A stretch of DNA of 64,000 bases, taken from positions 62,001-126,000 of the forward strand of contig NZ_PYSY02000008.1 of assembly GCF_003049685.1 (NCBI RefSeq), in the 5' to 3' direction. Position 1 is the stretch's first letter. Each line of letters opens with the position of its first letter. The stretch is from Brucella pituitosa. Lineage in GTDB: Bacteria; Pseudomonadota; Alphaproteobacteria; Rhizobiales; Rhizobiaceae. The translations under genes were made by a program, and so were the position numbers. Of this stretch, positions 35,553-44,635 are shown in pieces. The notes beneath the pieces were generated by a model that saw only the letters and a list, made by a program, of their open reading frames with translations, did not search any database and was not told where the DNA came from.

Positions 35553-38112
35553 GTGCGCCGTAACGGCGAAAGTATGGGAGTGTCACGATGAGTGAATGAG
35601 CTTGCTGGAATAGCTCATGTCCGCCGGACTAACCTTGATCGGCAACGATTGTAACTCCGAAAGGGGCGAGGGAAAGTAGCATGTTCGGAAAAGGCCCAAA
35701 GCATCCAAGTCGTTTACGATGCGGCGGGTCAGGACAAGATGTGTATGGTGAAAGCTATACTGCCTGAACCCTAGTTTGCAGCGGCCTACAACCGGCGCGG
35801 TGTCGTAGAACGACTGACACGACACACCGAATGGACAGAGGACAGGGCGTTGAGGTCCTCCAACCCCGATATCGGGAAAGCCAGCCCATTCGGCGCATCC
35901 TCCATCGGAGGGGTAAGTGAACGAACGGGGCACCTAACCACATCGTATCTCCCGCTTTCGTAATTACGGGATGCCCTAAGCAGGCATCGGTTCTCCGACG
36001 ACCTGTATGGGTACGGAGCCGTCATAGTACTCAAATGCCCGGAGTAATGACCGGGACAGCCGAAATCATCGGATGGTCGAGAATATAAGCTTAGGGCAAC
36101 TTAAGTGAAAGTTCTGCGGATCAGGGGAAGGACGGCAGCGACTACGATCCAAAACCTTGGGAAGAGGTGTGCTAATGCTGCCAGATACTATCAAAAGGGC
36201 TGTTGGATCGCTCCCGATCATTGTTAGATCGGGTCGGCGGGTCAATGGGCTCTATCGCCTTATGAAAGCTCCGCTCCTTTGGGAGCAAGCCTACCATAAA
36301 ATCGCACAGAATAAGGGTGCGATGACGCCGGGAGTTGATGGGCAGACCTTTGACGGCTTCACGTCGGAAAAGATACGTTCGATCATCGAACGGCTGGCGA
36401 ATGGGACCTATCGTCCGCAACCAGTACGTCGGGTGTACATTCCCAAAGCCAACGGCAAGAAAAGGCCGCTTGGTGTGCCGACGACGGAAGACCGCTTGGT
36501 TCAGGAGGTTGTTCGAATCCTCTTGGAGCAAATCTATGAGCCGCTGTTCTCGCAGCACTCTCATGGATTCAGACCGAACCGATCTTGTCACACTGCACTG
36601 GAAAATATCCGAGCAGTTTGGACAGGGGTGAAATGGCTGGTCGATGTCGATGTGGTCGGATACTTCGACAACATTGATCACGACATCCTCATCGGCCTGC
36701 TTGAGAAACGTATCCACGACAGCCGCTTCATTGGCTTAATCCGTGGGATGTTGAAGGCAGGTTATCTAGAGGATTGGGTTTATCACCGAACCTACAGCGG
36801 CACCCCTCAGGGCGGAATCGTCTCTCCTATATTGGCCAACATCTACCTCCATGAACTCGACGAGTACATGGAATCGAAGATCGCAGCCTACCATAGGGGC
36901 GGGAACCGTGCTCCATCGGTCGAAGGCCGACGGATCATGAATCGTCTGACGCGGCTCCGTAAGCAAGTGGATCAGCTTCGTCTGAATCGAGACGAGGATG
37001 ATGCAGAGATCAAATCCAAGCTGGAGGAGATCAGTCGGCTGAAAGCGGAACGGCTAACCGTTCCGGCCACCGATGCATTCGATCCGAATTACAAGAGGCT
37101 CCGCTACTGCCGTTATGCTGATGACTTCCTTATCGGCATCATTGGTAGTAAGGACGATGCGCGACAGATCATGGCCGAGGTCAGGACATTCCTCTCCGAA
37201 AACCTGAAATTGAGCGTGTCGGACGAAAAGAGCGGTATCCACAAGGCTTCGGATGGAGCGCGGTTTCTTGGATATGATGTCAGGACATCGACCAATCGTA
37301 ATCCGCACAAGGCGATCTTTTATGGTCGTCCCGTGCTGCGGCGAGGGTTGGCAGATCGTTTGAAGCTAAATGTACCAAGGGAAAAAGTGGTCCGGTTCGT
37401 CAATGGCAAAGGATGGGGGGACTATGACGCCTTCCGTCCCCGCCAACGCCCCGCTTTGACATGGGCGAGTGACGTCGAAATTGTCATGGCCTACAATGCC
37501 GAATGGAGAGGCTTCGCAAACTATTATGCGCTAGCAGATGATGTGAAACGTAAGCTCAACAAGGGCGGATACTTTGCCTTGATGAGCTGCGTTAAAACCA
37601 TCGCGGCAAAGCACAAAACGTCTGCGAGGGAAATCTTCTCCAAGATGCGTAGAGGGCAAGACTTCTTCGTTCGCTTCCAAGTTGGAGAGAAAACCCGAGA
37701 GATCAAAATCTGGCAATTGAAGGACTTAGAGCGCGAACCGCGAAAATGGAGCGATATCGATCGCCCACAATCATCAAAGTTCGTGTTCAGCAGGACCGAA
37801 ATGGTCGAACGCCTCAACGCGCAGAAATGTGCACGGTGCGGTCGAGATGATCTGCCCTGCGAAATCCATCATGTCAGAAAGATCGCGGAAATGGAGAAAG
37901 CAGGGCTCACCCGGTACATGCCGGCAGCACGACTGCGCAAACGCATCGTGCTGTGCAAACCCTGTCATCGCTCCGTTCATGCTGGTGGCCAAGTCGATCA
38001 ACAACGTGATGGAACACGTAGTCGTGGAGAGCCGGATGCGCTGAAAGGTGCACGTCCGGTTCGGAGGGGGGCTGAGCCGCGTCCTCATTGAGGCGCCGCC
38101 AGCATACCCTAC
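35553..38112 (+). mobile_element. Group II intron in ardC (2,560 nt)
   Basis: The intron begins GTGCG and ends AC. Domain V is at 38029-38064 (starts GAGCCGG, ends CCGGTTCGG), with domain VI after it. Exon TCAACG (35547-35552) is the exact complement of CGTTGA at 35848-35853 (EBS1), and CAGTAT (35541-35546) of ATACTG at 35757-35762 (EBS2). Removing 35553-38112 restores the ardC codons FN-V-EQIENLP in frame. It encodes its own reverse transcriptase. It should be removable by RNA splicing. Confidence 0.92.
36175..38091 (+). CDS. ltrA: Group II intron reverse transcriptase/maturase with HNH endonuclease
   Basis: The 638-residue protein has RT motifs in order: MTPGVDGQTFDGF, IPKANGKKRPLGVPT, SHGFRPNRSCHTAL, TPQGGIVSPILANI, the catalytic RYADDF and GFANYYALA, then a maturase X domain and an HNH domain (CARCGRDDLPCEIHH, CKPCHRSVHAG). 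It assists splicing and copies the intron into new sites. The ATG at 36175 follows GAAGAGGTG. The frame continues past the HNH end into domain V, so the last 25 or so residues are probably read-through of structural RNA. Confidence 0.93.
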   Translation: MLPDTIKRAVGSLPIIVRSGRRVNGLYRLMKAPLLWEQAYHKIAQNKGAMTPGVDGQTFDGFTSEKIRSIIERLANGTYRPQPVRRVYIPKANGKKRPLGVPTTEDRLVQEVVRILLEQIYEPLFSQHSHGFRPNRSCHTALENIRAVWTGVKWLVDVDVVGYFDNIDHDILIGLLEKRIHDSRFIGLIRGMLKAGYLEDWVYHRTYSGTPQGGIVSPILANIYLHELDEYMESKIAAYHRGGNRAPSVEGRRIMNRLTRLRKQVDQLRLNRDEDDAEIKSKLEEISRLKAERLTVPATDAFDPNYKRLRYCRYADDFLIGIIGSKDDARQIMAEVRTFLSENLKLSVSDEKSGIHKASDGARFLGYDVRTSTNRNPHKAIFYGRPVLRRGLADRLKLNVPREKVVRFVNGKGWGDYDAFRPRQRPALTWASDVEIVMAYNAEWRGFANYYALADDVKRKLNKGGYFALMSCVKTIAAKHKTSAREIFSKMRRGQDFFVRFQVGEKTREIKIWQLKDLEREPRKWSDIDRPQSSKFVFSRTEMVERLNAQKCARCGRDDLPCEIHHVRKIAEMEKAGLTRYMPAARLRKRIVLCKPCHRSVHAGGQVDQQRDGTRSRGEPDALKGARPVRRGAEPRPH

Positions 38113-38351
38113 TAGAGCAGATCGAGAACCTGCCTATCGAATATTACAGCCCAGCTGAACCAATGCCGACGACGCCCGTGCCGCACAATGAAACCGTCGA
38201 TAACTTTGTCCGCCAGGCGGGTGCTGTCATTCACTACGGCGGCACGAAGGCTTGCTATCGTCCTGGATCTGACGACATTCTCATGCCCGACCGCGAGCGC
38301 TTTTTAAGCGACGTCCACCTTTATTCGTCACTTTTGCACGAAATTGGTCAT
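38113..38351 (+). pseudogene. ardC: ardC, middle segment (between intron and RIT element)
   Basis: After splicing, codons read VEQIENLPIEYYSP and, further on, YYRP-like CYRPGSDDILMPDRERF, ending SLLHEIGH at 38351. The HExxH zinc motif lies in the last five codons. The frame then runs into the RIT element and stops at 38390, so the expressed product would be a 214-residue truncated ArdC that keeps the N-domain and HExxH but lacks the following helix. Confidence 0.9.
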
Positions 38352-38385
38352 AATGCCGTAACCCGGATTATGCCGCGTGGCGTCC
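38352..38385 (+). repeat. RIT element left inverted repeat
   Basis: 34 bp starting AATGCCGTAACCCGG and ending TGGCGTCC. It matches the right repeat in inverted orientation at 33 of 34 positions. A further CGGCATAATC copy follows at about 38426-38435, suggesting recombinase arm sites. Confidence 0.85.
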
Positions 38386-38433
38386 GCTAGAGATTGGCAC
38401 ATCTAGCATCTGCCGCGCGGCAATTCGGCATAA

Positions 38434-39426
38434 TCAGAGCCTTTCCAGGAACGCGAGAAGCTGATCATCGGGCCGGAAGCGGCTCAATGGAGTGGCAGGG
38501 GCGGCCACGAGGGCGAGCGCTTTCTCCTTCAACCTCATGTCGGCATGGATGTAGACCTGCGTAGTCTCGACGTTCTCGTGACCGAGCCAGAGTGCGATTA
38601 CCGCTTGGTCGACGCCGTGGTGGAGCAGATCCATAGCCGTGCTGTGGCGCAATGTATGGGGTGTGACCCGCTTGGAGCCTATACTCGGACATACGCGCGA
38701 TGCCTTGAGGCAGTGCTTGCGGACCAGATGTTCGAGCGCGTCGCGGCTCAGCCGCTCGCCCCGGATCGACGGGAACAGCGGCCTGCTCTCACTTTTATCA
38801 TCGCCGATCCACGCCGCCAGCACCTTGGCCGTCTCGCGGCGAATCGGAGTAGAGCGCTCCTTGCGACCTTTGCCCATACAGCGGATGTGCGCACAGCTCC
38901 CGAGTACCAAATCGCCGTGTGTGAGACCGACCAGTTCGGATGCCCTAAGGCCAGTCTGAACCGCGAGCAGAAGCAGTGCATGGTCGCGCCGCCCCGGCCA
39001 TGTCCGGCGATCAGGAGCTGCCAACAGCGCGGTGATCTCGTCGGCGTCAAGGAACGTCACCGCGCGCTTCACATAGCGTTTGTTCGGCATCGCGAGGATG
39101 CGCTGACAGTGCAGAAGCCAGGTTGGATCGCTCATCGCGACGTAGCGGTAGAACGATCGGATCGCGGCGAGCCGGGTGTTGCGGCTGCGAGCGCTATTGC
39201 CCCGCGCCGTCTCAGTATGGACGAGGAAGTCGGCGACCAGATCGGCGTCAATATCCTCTACCGTGAGTTTGACCGGTGGCTTTCTGTGGTGGGCGCTCGC
39301 GTATCGGAGCAGCAGGCGGAACGTGTCGCGGTAGCCCGCAACCGTATGTGGGCTCGCCTCCATCTGGATGCACAGCCGGTCGGTGAAGAAGCGCTGGATC
39401 AGCGCGGGCAAGGCAACAGCGCTCAT
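38434..39426 (-). CDS. RIT tyrosine recombinase, third gene (RitC type)
   Basis: The 330-residue tyrosine recombinase has the catalytic residues R (TGLRASELVG), HTLRHSTAMD, WLGHENVETTQ and the nucleophile Y (VYIHADMR), with an N-terminal SAM-like domain. It overlaps the second recombinase gene by 4 bp (ATGA). In RIT elements three such enzymes act together; their separate duties are not established. Confidence 0.88.
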   Translation of the reverse strand: MSAVALPALIQRFFTDRLCIQMEASPHTVAGYRDTFRLLLRYASAHHRKPPVKLTVEDIDADLVADFLVHTETARGNSARSRNTRLAAIRSFYRYVAMSDPTWLLHCQRILAMPNKRYVKRAVTFLDADEITALLAAPDRRTWPGRRDHALLLLAVQTGLRASELVGLTHGDLVLGSCAHIRCMGKGRKERSTPIRRETAKVLAAWIGDDKSESRPLFPSIRGERLSRDALEHLVRKHCLKASRVCPSIGSKRVTPHTLRHSTAMDLLHHGVDQAVIALWLGHENVETTQVYIHADMRLKEKALALVAAPATPLSRFRPDDQLLAFLERL

Positions 39427-40388
39427 CGGACTGCCTCCCTGCCATTATCGCTCGCTCGCGTCATCGCCAGATCAAGCAGCTCGGGGACCGCTTCCAGATA
39501 CCAGTACGTATTGGAAGGATTGCTGTGGCCCAGATATGTGGTCAGCCGGATCATCTCACGCGCCGGGTCTTTGCCAGTGCGGTACCAGCCGATCAGCGTC
39601 TTAACCGCGAAGCTATGGCGAAGATCGTGGATGCGCGGTCCCCGGCCATGCTTGCAATATGGCTGATGGTTTCGGAGCCCGATCTGCTGGCAAGCCCGCG
39701 CAAAGTTGTAACGGGCCGAGCAGTCGGAGAGCCTCGTTGCCTTGTCGGTGGCGAACAGAGGCTTGACCGGATGCCCAATCAACCTATCACGTTCGGCAAG
39801 GTAGTCGATCAGCTTCGTGATGACGCTGGGATCGAGTGGCAGCAACCGCTCTTTGCCGAGCTTACCCTGACGGACACGCAATATGCCATGATCGCAGTCG
39901 AGGTCGTCACGATCTAGCGCCAGCGCCTCGTTTATCCTCAAGCCGGTTACCGCGATCAGCCCGAACAACGTCGAGCAGGTCAATCCGCGCAGGCCATAGA
40001 TCGATGGCAGCGCCGTGGCCGCTGCGATAATAGATCCGATCTCGGCGTCAGTGTAGATATGTGGGCGCGACCGGTTGAAGCTACCCTGCACCAGACCGCG
40101 CGGTGGAGCTTGATGCTCCGGATCGAAGCTGCTCAGCCACTGCGCGAACAGACGCACGGCACCGAGCCTCGCCGCTCGGGTCGAGAGACCTCCTTCGGCC
40201 AGCGTGGCGTGCCAGCGTAGGAACAACGCGGCGCCGATATGAACGGCGCCCTCGCGGTCGGCGAACCGGGTGAAGCGGCGCAGGATGCGCTCGGTGGTGC
40301 CAAGATTGTAGCCAAGACTGCGGCGAACCCTGAGATAGCTGTCGAGCTGAGAGGTGAGGCTCATTGCACACCTTCCGCTGCCGGCCAA
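39423..40388 (-). CDS. RIT tyrosine recombinase, second gene (RitB type)
   Basis: The 321-residue protein has R in TGLRINEALAL, HDLRHSFAV, YLGHSNPSNTY and a final Y (YWYLEAVPE). The N-terminal core-binding domain reads RRSLGYNLGTTERILRRFTR. It overlaps both neighbours, consistent with one operon running from RitA to RitC. The C-terminal Y motif is atypical (YWYLE), as in the family's middle member. Confidence 0.88.
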   Translation of the reverse strand: MAGSGRCAMSLTSQLDSYLRVRRSLGYNLGTTERILRRFTRFADREGAVHIGAALFLRWHATLAEGGLSTRAARLGAVRLFAQWLSSFDPEHQAPPRGLVQGSFNRSRPHIYTDAEIGSIIAAATALPSIYGLRGLTCSTLFGLIAVTGLRINEALALDRDDLDCDHGILRVRQGKLGKERLLPLDPSVITKLIDYLAERDRLIGHPVKPLFATDKATRLSDCSARYNFARACQQIGLRNHQPYCKHGRGPRIHDLRHSFAVKTLIGWYRTGKDPAREMIRLTTYLGHSNPSNTYWYLEAVPELLDLAMTRASDNGREAVR

Positions 40389-41575
40389 GGCTGCGCGACT
40401 GACCGCAGTCCATCGATGTCGAGTCGTGCATATATCATTGTCGATGATCGGGATCGGTGCCGCAGCACGTCGCCCACTTCGTCGAGTGACGCGCCATTGT
40501 TCACGAGCTGGGTCGCAAGGCTATGACGCAAAAGGTGCGATCCCACATAGGGTGTCGACGGCTTCTGGCCGGTGGCTTTCAGGGCATCCTTGAGGATGGC
40601 GTTGACTATCTGCCCATCCTTGAACGGACGATGCGGCGCGCGATGGGAAACGAACATCGTGCGGCACGTCGTCGGTCCTCGCTCCTCGCGAAGATAGCGG
40701 CTCAATGCGTCACCGACCTCCATGGTCACCGGCACGCGATCGTGCAGCTTGCCTTTGCCGCGCACCGTAAGCTCGCCCGAGCGCCAGTCGATATCGTCGA
40801 GTTGGATCGCAATGACCTCGGCCGCACGCAAGCCGAGCCGGGCCATTAGCAGCAGCATCGCATAGTCCCGCGCGCCATGTCTGGGATTGTCGCGCACGCA
40901 AGTCAGCACCGCCTCAACGCCATCGGGAGACAGGTGTCGTGGCAGTCGCGCGCCCCAGACGCCCTTCGCCGTCTTCGGCACACTCAGCGCTAGATTGGTC
41001 GCCGTAGCCCCGCAGCCGAATAGATATTGAAAGAAGATACGGACATGGGTGGCGACCGTCTTATCGCGACGGGCGCTGATCAGCACATGCTCTATGAAGC
41101 CGATCACGTCGGCAGGACGCAGGCTGCCAAGATCGAGGATCGTCTCGCCGAAGCGATAGTCGAGAAAGCGGCGCGCAAAGCCTATCGTGTGGGGGATGCT
41201 CCGCGGACTGAGTCCACGCTGTTTGACAAGATAGGTCTCGAAGTTCTCCAGTAATGCTGCGCGTGCGGCCTGTGCTTCGGTCAACGGTATCGGTCGAGCT
41301 ACGCCGATATCGATTAGATGCTGGGCAAACCGACGGGCCAACTTATACGGCAACGCTGTACCTACACTCTTGCGCTGCACCTTACGGCCCACCTGCTCAG
41401 CCATGTCGGGGGTCAACGCCGAAGGGTTGATACCCTCAGCATCCATCTCGTGGCCCACCTTCCGAAGAATCAATCGATAGGCGTTGATCGTGGCGGGCGT
41501 GTAATTCTCCGCCGCAAAACTCTCGGCGAACGAGTCCAGATAGGGCTCGATGCAGGTCTGCAAATATTGAGGCAT
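40361..41575 (-). CDS. RIT tyrosine recombinase, first gene (RitA type)
   Basis: The 404-residue protein has R in LGLRAAEVIAIQ, SHLLRHSLATQL, LRHRSRSSTMIY with nucleophile Y, and a longer N-terminal region (YLQTCIEPYLDSFAESF) than its two partners. It is first in the operon; its 3' end overlaps the second gene by 28 bp. No conserved residue appears lost, so the trio may be functional. Confidence 0.88.
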   Translation of the reverse strand: MPQYLQTCIEPYLDSFAESFAAENYTPATINAYRLILRKVGHEMDAEGINPSALTPDMAEQVGRKVQRKSVGTALPYKLARRFAQHLIDIGVARPIPLTEAQAARAALLENFETYLVKQRGLSPRSIPHTIGFARRFLDYRFGETILDLGSLRPADVIGFIEHVLISARRDKTVATHVRIFFQYLFGCGATATNLALSVPKTAKGVWGARLPRHLSPDGVEAVLTCVRDNPRHGARDYAMLLLMARLGLRAAEVIAIQLDDIDWRSGELTVRGKGKLHDRVPVTMEVGDALSRYLREERGPTTCRTMFVSHRAPHRPFKDGQIVNAILKDALKATGQKPSTPYVGSHLLRHSLATQLVNNGASLDEVGDVLRHRSRSSTMIYARLDIDGLRSVAQPWPAAEGVQ

Positions 41576-41714
41576 ATTCTTCGTACTCCATGTTGCTGGA
41601 GTAAGATTCGGGCCTTACGAGCGTCATAACGGCAAGGTCATTGATCACTTCTAGGTTAAATGTGGCCAGCAAAATGCGGAACAGTTCAATATTCGTGGCT
41701 GGCCACTGATAGCC

Positions 41715-43379
41715 TTACCGCCAACAAGGATCCTTGCAGTTGTTGCTGTCGGTGAAGATTGAGGGCACGCGTTCGTCACCCCAGATGCGTTTACCGGCCC
41801 GTTTGGGGTTATCCAAGAAGTGCTGATTGCGGTCGGCAAAATAGCGATCAATCGCAGTGCGCGCATCCTCCACCGATAGGTAGTTGCTGTTGTGGATTAC
41901 GGCTCGCGCCATGCCACTGAACACGGACTCGATAACATTAAGGAACTGGGCTCCGGATGGGAGTGGCGCTGTCTCAACGCGCGGAAGACCCAATGCGCTG
42001 GCAGTTGCGTTATGTTCATTGATCCGTTGATTAAGCTTCTTGGAGACGTGCCACGATGCCGCATCCCATGACAGATACAAGGTTCGACGGGTCGCATACC
42101 TTTCGAGAAGAACATCCATCATGCGGATTATCTCGGCTGTGTTTTTCTTGTCGCTGTAGAAGTGTGTGACCTGATTGCCGCTCAGTTCAAGGGCTGCCGT
42201 CATGATCATGCATCCCTTGGATTTCTGCCATTGTGGCACGATCCGATGGGGACCAGGCGGATCGAGCATCAACCCCGGCTTCATCTTGACGGCAAAGGGG
42301 CCGAACTCGTCGATCGAGAAGAAAGCTTCATCTGATGCCAGATTGGACAAGATCGCTTGGACCGCTGCGAGCTTTTCACGATAATCCGGGTCTTGAGATG
42401 TGAGGGCGATTCTAGCTTTTCGCCACTTCCAGCCTGCATCATGAATGATCTGGCGCAGAATCTGCAAGCAGACTGGATGCCCTTGGGATATCAATGCTGC
42501 CCGGAGATCACGCATGATCCAAGACGTCCGGTTCATTCCGTGATCTTTCGGCGGCTCATGTAAGGTACGGAAGACTGCCGTCTTCAAATCGTCATTTTCA
42601 GATTTTCGCGGCCCTCTCGTCATTGGAGCAAAAAGCCGTTCGACGCCCCCTTCTCGATATATTCGCAGATAACGGCGACAAGTATTCCGGCTTACGCCTA
42701 GGCAAGCGCTGATTTGCCTCGTGGGGAAGCCTTGTTCGTGCGCCAATGCTACGATGGCGCGATTACGCTGCCGATTTCGCGGATCGTGAATACTGCGAAG
42801 AAGCCGGTCGTTGGTGTTAGGGTTCCCACGCAAGGGCAGTTCCACGCGGTCTGCGCGCAGCCGATCAATCCAATTCTCCACTTCAGCGGCTTGCTCTGAC
42901 CGGCGGTCGCGATGAAGGCGCAGCTTTATTTTGATTGATCCCTGCATCGCACTGGGATCAAGACGGTAAGTACGTGATTCTCTTTCAATACTTAAGCTAT
43001 TAATCGATCCGATATCGCCCAGAGGCCGAACCACAAAATTAATCTGGTGCAGTTGCACGCTGCAACAATATCGACGGATAGAACCGTAACTGCCACCGTA
43101 GCCATGATGATCCCGGACAGAGCGGAAGATGTCGGCGACGCTTCGACGATGGCATTGTGGCCGAGCTTCGTCCTCAGCGAGCATAGCATCGATCAGACGC
43201 TCGAAGTTGCTAACCGACGTCAATCGCCTCGGGCGCAAGTATTGTGAGGGCCTGTCACTTTGCAGCATTTTTCGGACTGTTTTGCGGCTGATTTTCTCTG
43301 TTCTCGACACCCCTCTGATGGTTTCACCTTCCGCTACCCGACGCCGGATGCGCGTCCATTGGACTGGATCATTGTACAT
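41715..43379 (-). CDS. IS630-type DDE transposase inside the RIT element
   Basis: The 554-residue protein begins MYNDPVQWTRIRRRVAEG after AAGGAG (the upstream in-frame start lacks one). It has two helix-turn-helix regions (RGVSRTEKISRKTVRKML and QISACLGVSRNTCRRYLR) and a DDE core: D in FFSIDEFGPF, D in LSWDAASWH, E in NVIESVFSG. This fits the IS630/Tc1 superfamily, although it is longer than usual (about 350). It lies between the trio and the right inverted repeat, so it either travels as part of the element or is an older insertion into it. Confidence 0.8.
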   Translation of the reverse strand: MYNDPVQWTRIRRRVAEGETIRGVSRTEKISRKTVRKMLQSDRPSQYLRPRRLTSVSNFERLIDAMLAEDEARPQCHRRSVADIFRSVRDHHGYGGSYGSIRRYCCSVQLHQINFVVRPLGDIGSINSLSIERESRTYRLDPSAMQGSIKIKLRLHRDRRSEQAAEVENWIDRLRADRVELPLRGNPNTNDRLLRSIHDPRNRQRNRAIVALAHEQGFPTRQISACLGVSRNTCRRYLRIYREGGVERLFAPMTRGPRKSENDDLKTAVFRTLHEPPKDHGMNRTSWIMRDLRAALISQGHPVCLQILRQIIHDAGWKWRKARIALTSQDPDYREKLAAVQAILSNLASDEAFFSIDEFGPFAVKMKPGLMLDPPGPHRIVPQWQKSKGCMIMTAALELSGNQVTHFYSDKKNTAEIIRMMDVLLERYATRRTLYLSWDAASWHVSKKLNQRINEHNATASALGLPRVETAPLPSGAQFLNVIESVFSGMARAVIHNSNYLSVEDARTAIDRYFADRNQHFLDNPKRAGKRIWGDERVPSIFTDSNNCKDPCWR

Positions 43380-43534
43380 TGGTGGTCTCCTTTTTTGGCA
43401 TGCCTTCCGAATAGTCACGAAGTGCGCTCAATAAGGGCCAAGATAACGTACCACGCTGTCAGAACTGGAGCGTTAGGTCCTTCGATTATGCCGAAAAAGC
43501 CGCATGGCCGATGCCGGGAAAATGAGCCTTCAGA

Positions 43535-43568
43535 GGACGCCATGCGGCATAATCCGGGTTACGGCATT
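43535..43568 (-). repeat. RIT element right inverted repeat
   Basis: It starts GGACGCCATGCGGC and ends TTACGGCATT, the inverse of 38352-38385 with one mismatch. Outside it are ATGACCA and a perfect 20-bp palindrome (43577-43596) before the GTCAT core. Confidence 0.85.
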
Positions 43569-43602
43569 ATGACCATTATGCCGATATCGGCATAATAGTC
43601 AT

Positions 43603-43884
43603 TGGTCAGGCGCAAAACATCGCCTTGATCGCGACCTATCAGGCCGCTTCGGTACCGACGCTTACGCGGTCGAAGAGCTCGTCGCAGAACTGTCTGCAGC
43701 ATTTCTCTGCGCTGACCTCGGTGTTTCCCATGATCCTCACGAAAACACAGCCGCCTACGTTGATAATTGGCTGGCCGTCCTGAAGGCTGATAAACGCGCC
43801 ATTATCACCACTGCAGCCAAAGCCCAGGCTGTTGCCGATTATCTGCACAACCTCGTCTCGGACCAAACAAAAGAGGTCGCTTAG
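43603..43884 (+). pseudogene. ardC: ardC, last segment (after the RIT element)
   Basis: The frame reads WSGAKHRLDRDLSGRFGTDA, YAVEELVAELSAAFLCADLG, DPHENTAAYVDNWLAVLKAD and ends with SDQTKEVA and TAG. This is the C-terminal metalloprotease-like region of ArdC. The three segments add up to 888 nt (295 residues plus stop) with no frame break, which supports recent insertions. It has no start of its own. Confidence 0.9.
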
Positions 43885-43962
43885 GCGACCTCCAAGGTAA
43901 TGAACGGTCGTATCATTGTCCATCCTTACCGCCCCATGCAAGCCGGACAACTTCTGGAGAAT

Positions 43963-44250
43963 TTATTGGGTCCTGGAGCGAGCGGTATTATAAACATCGC
44001 CACGCTCACGTTTTCCAACGGCCACAACCGACACCGTCACAGTGTCGTCATTGACGGAGTAAACAAGTCGGTAGCCCAACTGGCGAAGCTTGATCTTATA
44101 ATGATCGGGCATACCATGAAGTGAAGCACTCACGACGCGCGGCGTTTCCAATCGTTCGCGTAGTTTCTTCTTCAATTGCTGCTGGATCGTCGCGCCGAGT
44201 TTATTCCATTCTTTGAGAGCCGATGGCAAGAATTCAAGCTTATAAGGCAT
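43963..44250 (-). CDS. relE: RelE-type toxin
   Basis: The 95-residue protein starts MPYKLEFLPSALKEWNKL and contains HYKIKLRQLGYRLVYSVND and VVAVGKRER, the RelE/ParE fold with the basic residues used for mRNA cleavage (K, R, R). It overlaps the RelB-type gene by 11 bp. It would block translation when released. Confidence 0.92.
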   Translation of the reverse strand: MPYKLEFLPSALKEWNKLGATIQQQLKKKLRERLETPRVVSASLHGMPDHYKIKLRQLGYRLVYSVNDDTVTVSVVAVGKRERGDVYNTARSRTQ

Positions 44251-44485
44251 CGATATCGACCGAAATTCCTTTTTCGTCGGCTCGTTTCCGGATTATCTCA
44301 GTGAGGCGAATATCATCCAGCTGTTCGAGCATGGCTTCATAGACGCTAGCGGGAACCATATAAGCCATAATTCGATTGTGATTAAGAACGGCGACAGCCT
44401 CGCCATTAGCCTCGTCCATTACCGCTGACGGACTTTTTTTGAGGTCCGAAACACTAACTGCTATATTTGCTTCCACACGTTGCAT
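44240..44485 (-). CDS. relB: RelB/Phd-type antitoxin
   Basis: The 81-residue protein from MQRVEANIAVSVSDLKKSP contains VMDEANGEAVAVLNHNRIMA, the Phd/YefM-type N-terminal DNA-binding fold, and an acidic C-terminal tail (RADEKGISVDIDAL) for toxin binding. An ATG six codons earlier (44503) is an alternative. It is the first gene of the operon with relE. Confidence 0.88.
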   Translation of the reverse strand: MQRVEANIAVSVSDLKKSPSAVMDEANGEAVAVLNHNRIMAYMVPASVYEAMLEQLDDIRLTEIIRKRADEKGISVDIDAL

Positions 44486-44635
44486 AACAAATTCCGTATC
44501 CAATTGGGTGCGAAATTTAGTATCATATTAAGTATGGAAGTGCAACAGTGAACCCGATCCTCCCATTGAGGATTGGTTCTTATCGCGCATTTCGAGCAAT
44601 TGTCGGCTATTCGCAATTGCCATTGCCAACTTCGA

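Larger units (their letters stand above)
38352..43602 (-). mobile_element. RIT element (recombinase trio) with IS630-type transposase, inserted in ardC
   Basis: Near-identical inverted repeats of 34 bp bound the unit (38352-38385 and 43535-43568, one mismatch). GTCAT occurs at 38347-38351 and again at 43598-43602, as a duplicated target or recombination core. Removing 38352-43602 rejoins HEIGH with WSGAKHR and keeps the ardC frame exactly. Inside are three overlapping tyrosine recombinase genes (the RIT arrangement) and one IS630-type transposase gene, all on the minus strand. The right end carries an additional perfect 20-bp palindrome (43577-43596). Confidence 0.85.

Noticed and set aside
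36335..36631. Second frame inside the group II intron reverse transcriptase
   Set aside because: Out-of-frame shadow of RT motifs.
41436..41672. Small minus-strand frame upstream of the first RIT recombinase
   Set aside because: Mostly overlaps the recombinase start in another frame and has no supporting signals.
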